Source: Lasiosphaeris hirsuta
Lineage: Eukaryota > Ascomycota > Sordariomycetes > Sordariales > Lasiosphaeriaceae
Length of the DNA: 64,000 nt
Direction: 5' to 3'
Assembly: GCA_030549175.1 (NCBI GenBank)
Contig: JAUKUA010000005.1
Coordinates: 4,774,001-4,838,000 of the forward strand
This document shows positions 60,255 through 64,000 of the stretch, piece after piece. Under the pieces are notes generated by a model. That model worked only from the letters and a program-made list of their open reading frames with translations. It was not told where the DNA came from and made no database searches. Each line of letters begins with the position of its first letter. Position 1 is the first letter of the stretch. The translations under genes and the position numbers were made by a program.

Positions 60255-63200
60255 ATGGATCTGCCTGCTACCGGCCAAGTCCCGCTCCTGGCTCTTGTTG
60301 CCCTCTTTACGATTGCAGCCTACTGGTGGCTCCTCGCTAGACGCCCGCGCTCGATATCAGAACCCACGCAGCACGACCAACAGCCGCCGAAAGACGGCAG
60401 GACGTTTCGCCTCCGCGGGTTGCCTTTACAATGGAGCGCTGGAGACGTACAATCCCTCTTAGAAGAGCACCATCGCTCAGCCGCTCCCATCGTCAACTCC
60501 CTCGCCCCCGAGATTGACGGCAAGTTCAGCACTAGCACGGTCACCTTCATGAGCGCTGCCTTTTTACCTAGTTCGACGCGGCGCATCTCGTTACCGAAGC
60601 CGCCAGGAGACCAGCGGACTCGCGACGCGTCGCTCGACGATGACTTCTATGGCATCACGACTCTCTTTGCTCCACCTCTAGAGGACCACAAGGTCGATGT
60701 CATTGCGATATCCGGCCTTGGCGGACACGCTTTCGGGTCCTTCAAAGAAAGGGGCGGCAACCACATGTGGCTACGAGACGCCCTGCCAGACGATCTCACC
60801 AGGGAGAAAACCGATCGCCCAATGGCGCGAGTAATGATTTACGGCTACGAGTCGACCGTCGCTCAGAGCAGAAGCATACAGAACTTGGAGGACCTTGCAA
60901 CATCGTTTCACAACAGCCTGCTAGCATTGGCCAACGCCCCTATCATTAGACCTATCATTCTGATCGCTCACAGCTTAGGAGGCTTGATTATCAAGCAGGT
61001 AGGTCTCATTACGACGTTATCTCGCATCCATAGAATTCTGACGTACCAAGCAGACTCTGATAGCACTATCAAAGTCGAAGAATGAAGTCGACCTCCGGTT
61101 AGTTCAGGCGGTATACGGAATCGTGTTCTTTGGCGTTCCGCATGACGGCATGGACACCAGTTCACTTTTTGCGATGGTCGGGGATGGTCCAAATCGCCCC
61201 TTTATCGATTCCCTCAGCCGCATCAATTCACAGATCCTCAGCATCCAGCAACGGGAGTTCCACACGGCTTTAGGAAGCGAAGGCGACTCGGAGATTGTTT
61301 GTTTTTACGAAACGGTTGAGTCGCCAACGGCCGCCCAAAACACAGATCGCAAGTGGGCAATGACCGGGCCAACCGTTACCTTAGTCACCAAGTCCTCTGC
61401 AACACATTGCCGTCCGTGGGAAAATGGCCCTGAGCATGTGTGTGCCGTCGCCCGCACGCACTCGGATATGGTCAAGTTTGGACCGCAGGACCACGAGTAT
61501 GACAAAGCTCGCGAGAGGTTGAGGGGCCTCGCCCAACGGGCGTTAGGGGTATGGCGTCGAATCCAAAGTTCAAATGCAAAGTGTACGTACTGTAATATAT
61601 ATTGCCTAAAGATGGTTAATTGGTGATACTAAAATTCAATATTTAGTCCTTGTCCCGTATAACTATAATCTCGACTTTGTAGGGCGGTCTGAGATTTTGA
61701 AAGACCTTAAGCAACAATTAAGCCATAACCGGCGCCAAGGAGTCATTACGCCGCGGCCTAGAGTAGCACTGCATGGTTTAGGCGGCGTTGGGTAGGTCTC
61801 CCTTTATACAGAAATACTGCTTAGTTTAACTGGTCATAGTAAAACCCAGATTGCGCTGGCCTACGTATATTGGCTTCAAGAGACGTGCCCAGATGTGTCT
61901 GTCTTTTGGGTTCACGCCAGCAGCGCCGAGCGGTTCCGCCAGTCATACACCTCTATCGCACAAGAATGCCAAGTCCCTAGCTACGATGATCCCAAGATGA
62001 ATATATTACTCCTAGTAAAGATGTGGCTAGAGAGAAAGGACCGTGGCAGGTGGCTTATGGTTATCGACAATGCCGACGATACACAGGTCTTTTTCAGCCA
62101 ACCGTCAGAGTCCATAAGTACCGGTCTATCCAGCCCTGGTAGAAACCTTGGACACTACCTTCCCGAATGCACCCATGGCACCATCCTCATCACGACCAGG
62201 AACAAACAGACAGGCTTAAGGCTGACACAAGGGAAAGGTCCCATAGATATCGGGAAGATGGACGAGAACGAGTCAAGCCAATTACTTCGTACGACGCTTA
62301 ACGGAGTCAACGCTACCGCGGCGGAATTATCAACGTTTTCTTCTCGGCTAGAGTACCTACCCTTGGCACTGGTCCAGGCAACCGCATTCATACAAGAGAA
62401 TACCATATCAGTAAGCGATTACCTTCAGCTTTTAAACAAGAGCGACCAGAACCTCGTAGACCTGCTGAGTGGGGAGTTTGAGACAATTGGGAGAGACTCT
62501 GAGACTCCTCGTGCCTTGGCGGAGACATGGATCCTTTCATTTGAGCAGATTCAACGACAGAATACCTTAGCGGGCGAAATTCTGTCGCTCATGAGTCTCT
62601 TTGACCGCCAGGCCATTCCATCGAAATTTCTATACAACCAACAGCATCAGGGAGGAGAGTTAGCGGCAGAAATACAGTTTACAACGGCTTTAGGAGTTTT
62701 AAAAGCATTTTCTTTCGTTACCGAGGACAAAGACCATAACCTAGATATGCACCGGCTTGTGCAGCTAGTCACTCGGAAGTGGCTCGTCAAGAAGGGCACA
62801 ATGCCGCTGTTCACAGGACAGGCGTTATTAGCATTATCTCAGGCTTACCCATTCGGCAGCTTTGAGAATCGCGCAGTATGTGGGGCATACCTTCCACATG
62901 CATATGCTGTGTTAGACTCTAAAGACACAGGGTCAAAGGATGAAAGGGTGGCAAGAGCATCGCTCCTCCATTGCGTTGCTGGGTTCTTCTCTTTTCAAGG
63001 CCAATGGAAAGATGCAGAGAAGTTCCAGTTAAAGGCTGTAAAGTGGCGAAAGGTGGTACTAGGCGACGAGCATCCCGACACACTGACTAGCATGAACAAC
63101 CTCGCATCAACGTACTGGAACCAAGGCCGATGGAAGGAGGCCGAAACGCTCAAGGTCCAGGTGATAGAGATGTATAAGAAGGTGCTGGGCGACGAGCATC

Positions 63201-63769
63201 CCTCTACGCTGACCAGCATTGCCAACCTCGCATCAACGTACCGGAACCAAGGCCGATGGAAGGAGGCCGAAACGCTCGAGGTCCAGGTGATGGAGATGTG
63301 TAAGAAGGTGCTAGGCGACGAGCATCCCGACACGCTAACCAATATAAACAACCTCGCATCAACGTACTGGAACCAAGGCCGATGGAAGGAGGCCGAAACG
63401 CTCGAGGTCCAGGTGATGGAGATAAGGAAGAAGGTGCTGGGTGACGAGCATCCCGACACGCTGACCAGTATAAACAACCTCGCATCAACGTACTGGAACC
63501 AAGGCCGATGGAAGGAGGCCGAAACGCTCGAGGTCCAGGTGATGGAGATAAGGAAGAAGGTGCTGGGCGACGAGCATCCCAAAACGCTGACCAGTATAAA
63601 CAACCTCGCATTAACCTGGAAAAGCCAGGGCAATTTTAAAGATGCTCTAACATTACTGCAAAATTGCCTTCATCTTCGACAACGAATACTCGGCACAGAT
63701 CACCCTAATACCGTCTTTACTCGTACTACCCTAACCCGTTGGACTAAAGAAGCGACACAGACTCCTTAG
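60255..63769 (+). CDS. NLR protein: lipase-like hydrolase, NB-ARC and TPR repeats
   Basis: Five exons: 60255-60998, 61054-61582, 61647-61791, 61840-62xxx without further break to 63769 (four coding exons in all), with introns of 55, 64 and 48 bases. All junctions keep the frame and give 1115 residues. In order: a membrane-anchor-like helix at 10-27; an RRM-like stretch (FRLRGLPLQWSAGDVQSLLE, about 51-70); an alpha/beta hydrolase domain with GLGGHAFGSF at 154-163, nucleophile Ser240 in HSLGG and a probable catalytic His384 in ARTHSDMVKF; NB-ARC with P-loop GLGGVGKT at 468-475 (split by the third intron), Walker B WLMVIDNADD at 544-553 and ILITTRN at 588-594; kinesin-light-chain-type TPRs from about 860 to the end. 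Such proteins are fungal STAND receptors for non-self or allorecognition, with the hydrolase as likely effector. It looks intact. Confidence 0.88.
63065..63694 (+). repeat. Near-identical 126-bp TPR-coding tandem repeats
   Basis: GACGAGCATCCC recurs at 63065, 63191, 63317, 63443 and 63569, exactly 126 bases apart. Each unit encodes one 42-residue TPR with LASTYWNQGRWKEAETLEVQ. The middle units differ by only a few bases, far less than expected of old TPRs; the last unit, after 63600, is clearly diverged. Confidence 0.92.
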
Positions 63770-64000
63770 CAACTACAGTGCTATATTATAGTATATATGC
63801 TCGGCATTATGTCTTCACAATCAACCTCTCATCTTCTCTCATATTTTCTCTTTCATAACGTGACACAGGAGGGGTATAGGGGGATACGTTAATTTATATC
63901 TTCTCATAGTTCGCTGAGCAAGCTCTAGCCCCTTCTATGTGTTTCGTTGTTGTTCTACTATAACACAACACGTCATTTGTGTCAGAAAGGAGGGGTATGG
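63770..64000. other. 3' flank of the NLR gene
   Basis: AT-rich, with no gene. AGGAGGGGTAT occurs twice (about 63868 and 63988), once near the window end. Confidence 0.5.

Overview
The window looks like a chromosomal segment of a filamentous ascomycete (Pezizomycotina), most likely a sordariomycete. Genes carry short introns (47-120 bases) with GT/AG ends and CTAAC/CTGAC-like branch sites. GC-rich coding blocks alternate with AT-rich decayed sequence. The gene families are typical of these fungi: HET, NLR with TPRs, Zn2Cys6 regulator, CSC1/RSN1 channel, short-chain dehydrogenases. No prokaryotic operon logic is present, and I recognised no tRNA, rRNA or CRISPR. All splice sites were joined by eye and frames were checked arithmetically.

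Layout. 1-8 kb: the start of a membrane protein running off the left edge, then a graveyard. It holds a frameshifted F-box-like gene, a broken NLR-type N-terminal gene, an HNH-nuclease-like pseudogene with RIP-like stops and interrupted by a 607-bp terminal-inverted-repeat element with a 6-bp target duplication, and a broken ankyrin gene. 8-12 kb: a Zn2Cys6 regulator transcribed away from an SDR oxidoreductase, sharing a promoter with an eight-copy CCGCTC/GAGCGG array. 12-14 kb: a membrane-protein pseudogene with three lesions. 15.7-20.6 kb: an intact six-exon CSC1/RSN1-type channel and a second SDR gene. 20.6-30 kb: a HET/lectin-like relic, a leucine-rich F-box-type protein without the F-box, an AT-rich block, an intact HET-domain gene and further fragments.

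From about 30 to 51.7 kb there is a stretch of roughly 22 kb with ordinary base composition, many simple repeats and no gene I can support. It ends in the pyrimidine-rich leader of a glycogen-targeting protein phosphatase 1 regulatory subunit (CBM21) at 53-55.6 kb. The right end holds a divergent pair. The minus-strand four-exon gene carries an NLR-type N-terminal domain and an unknown C-terminal domain. The plus-strand five-exon NLR carries a membrane anchor, lipase-like hydrolase, NB-ARC and TPRs, with near-identical 126-bp TPR repeats.

How it fits together: most accessory genes (HET, NLR, NLR-type N-terminal, ankyrin, F-box relics) belong to fungal non-self recognition families. The window therefore looks like a fast-turnover allorecognition region with intact and dead copies side by side, flanked by conserved housekeeping genes. 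The best candidates for something new are the divergent NLR/effector-like pair at the right end, the regulator-SDR module with its operator-like array, a small dispersed poly-A-ending repeat family, and the gene desert.
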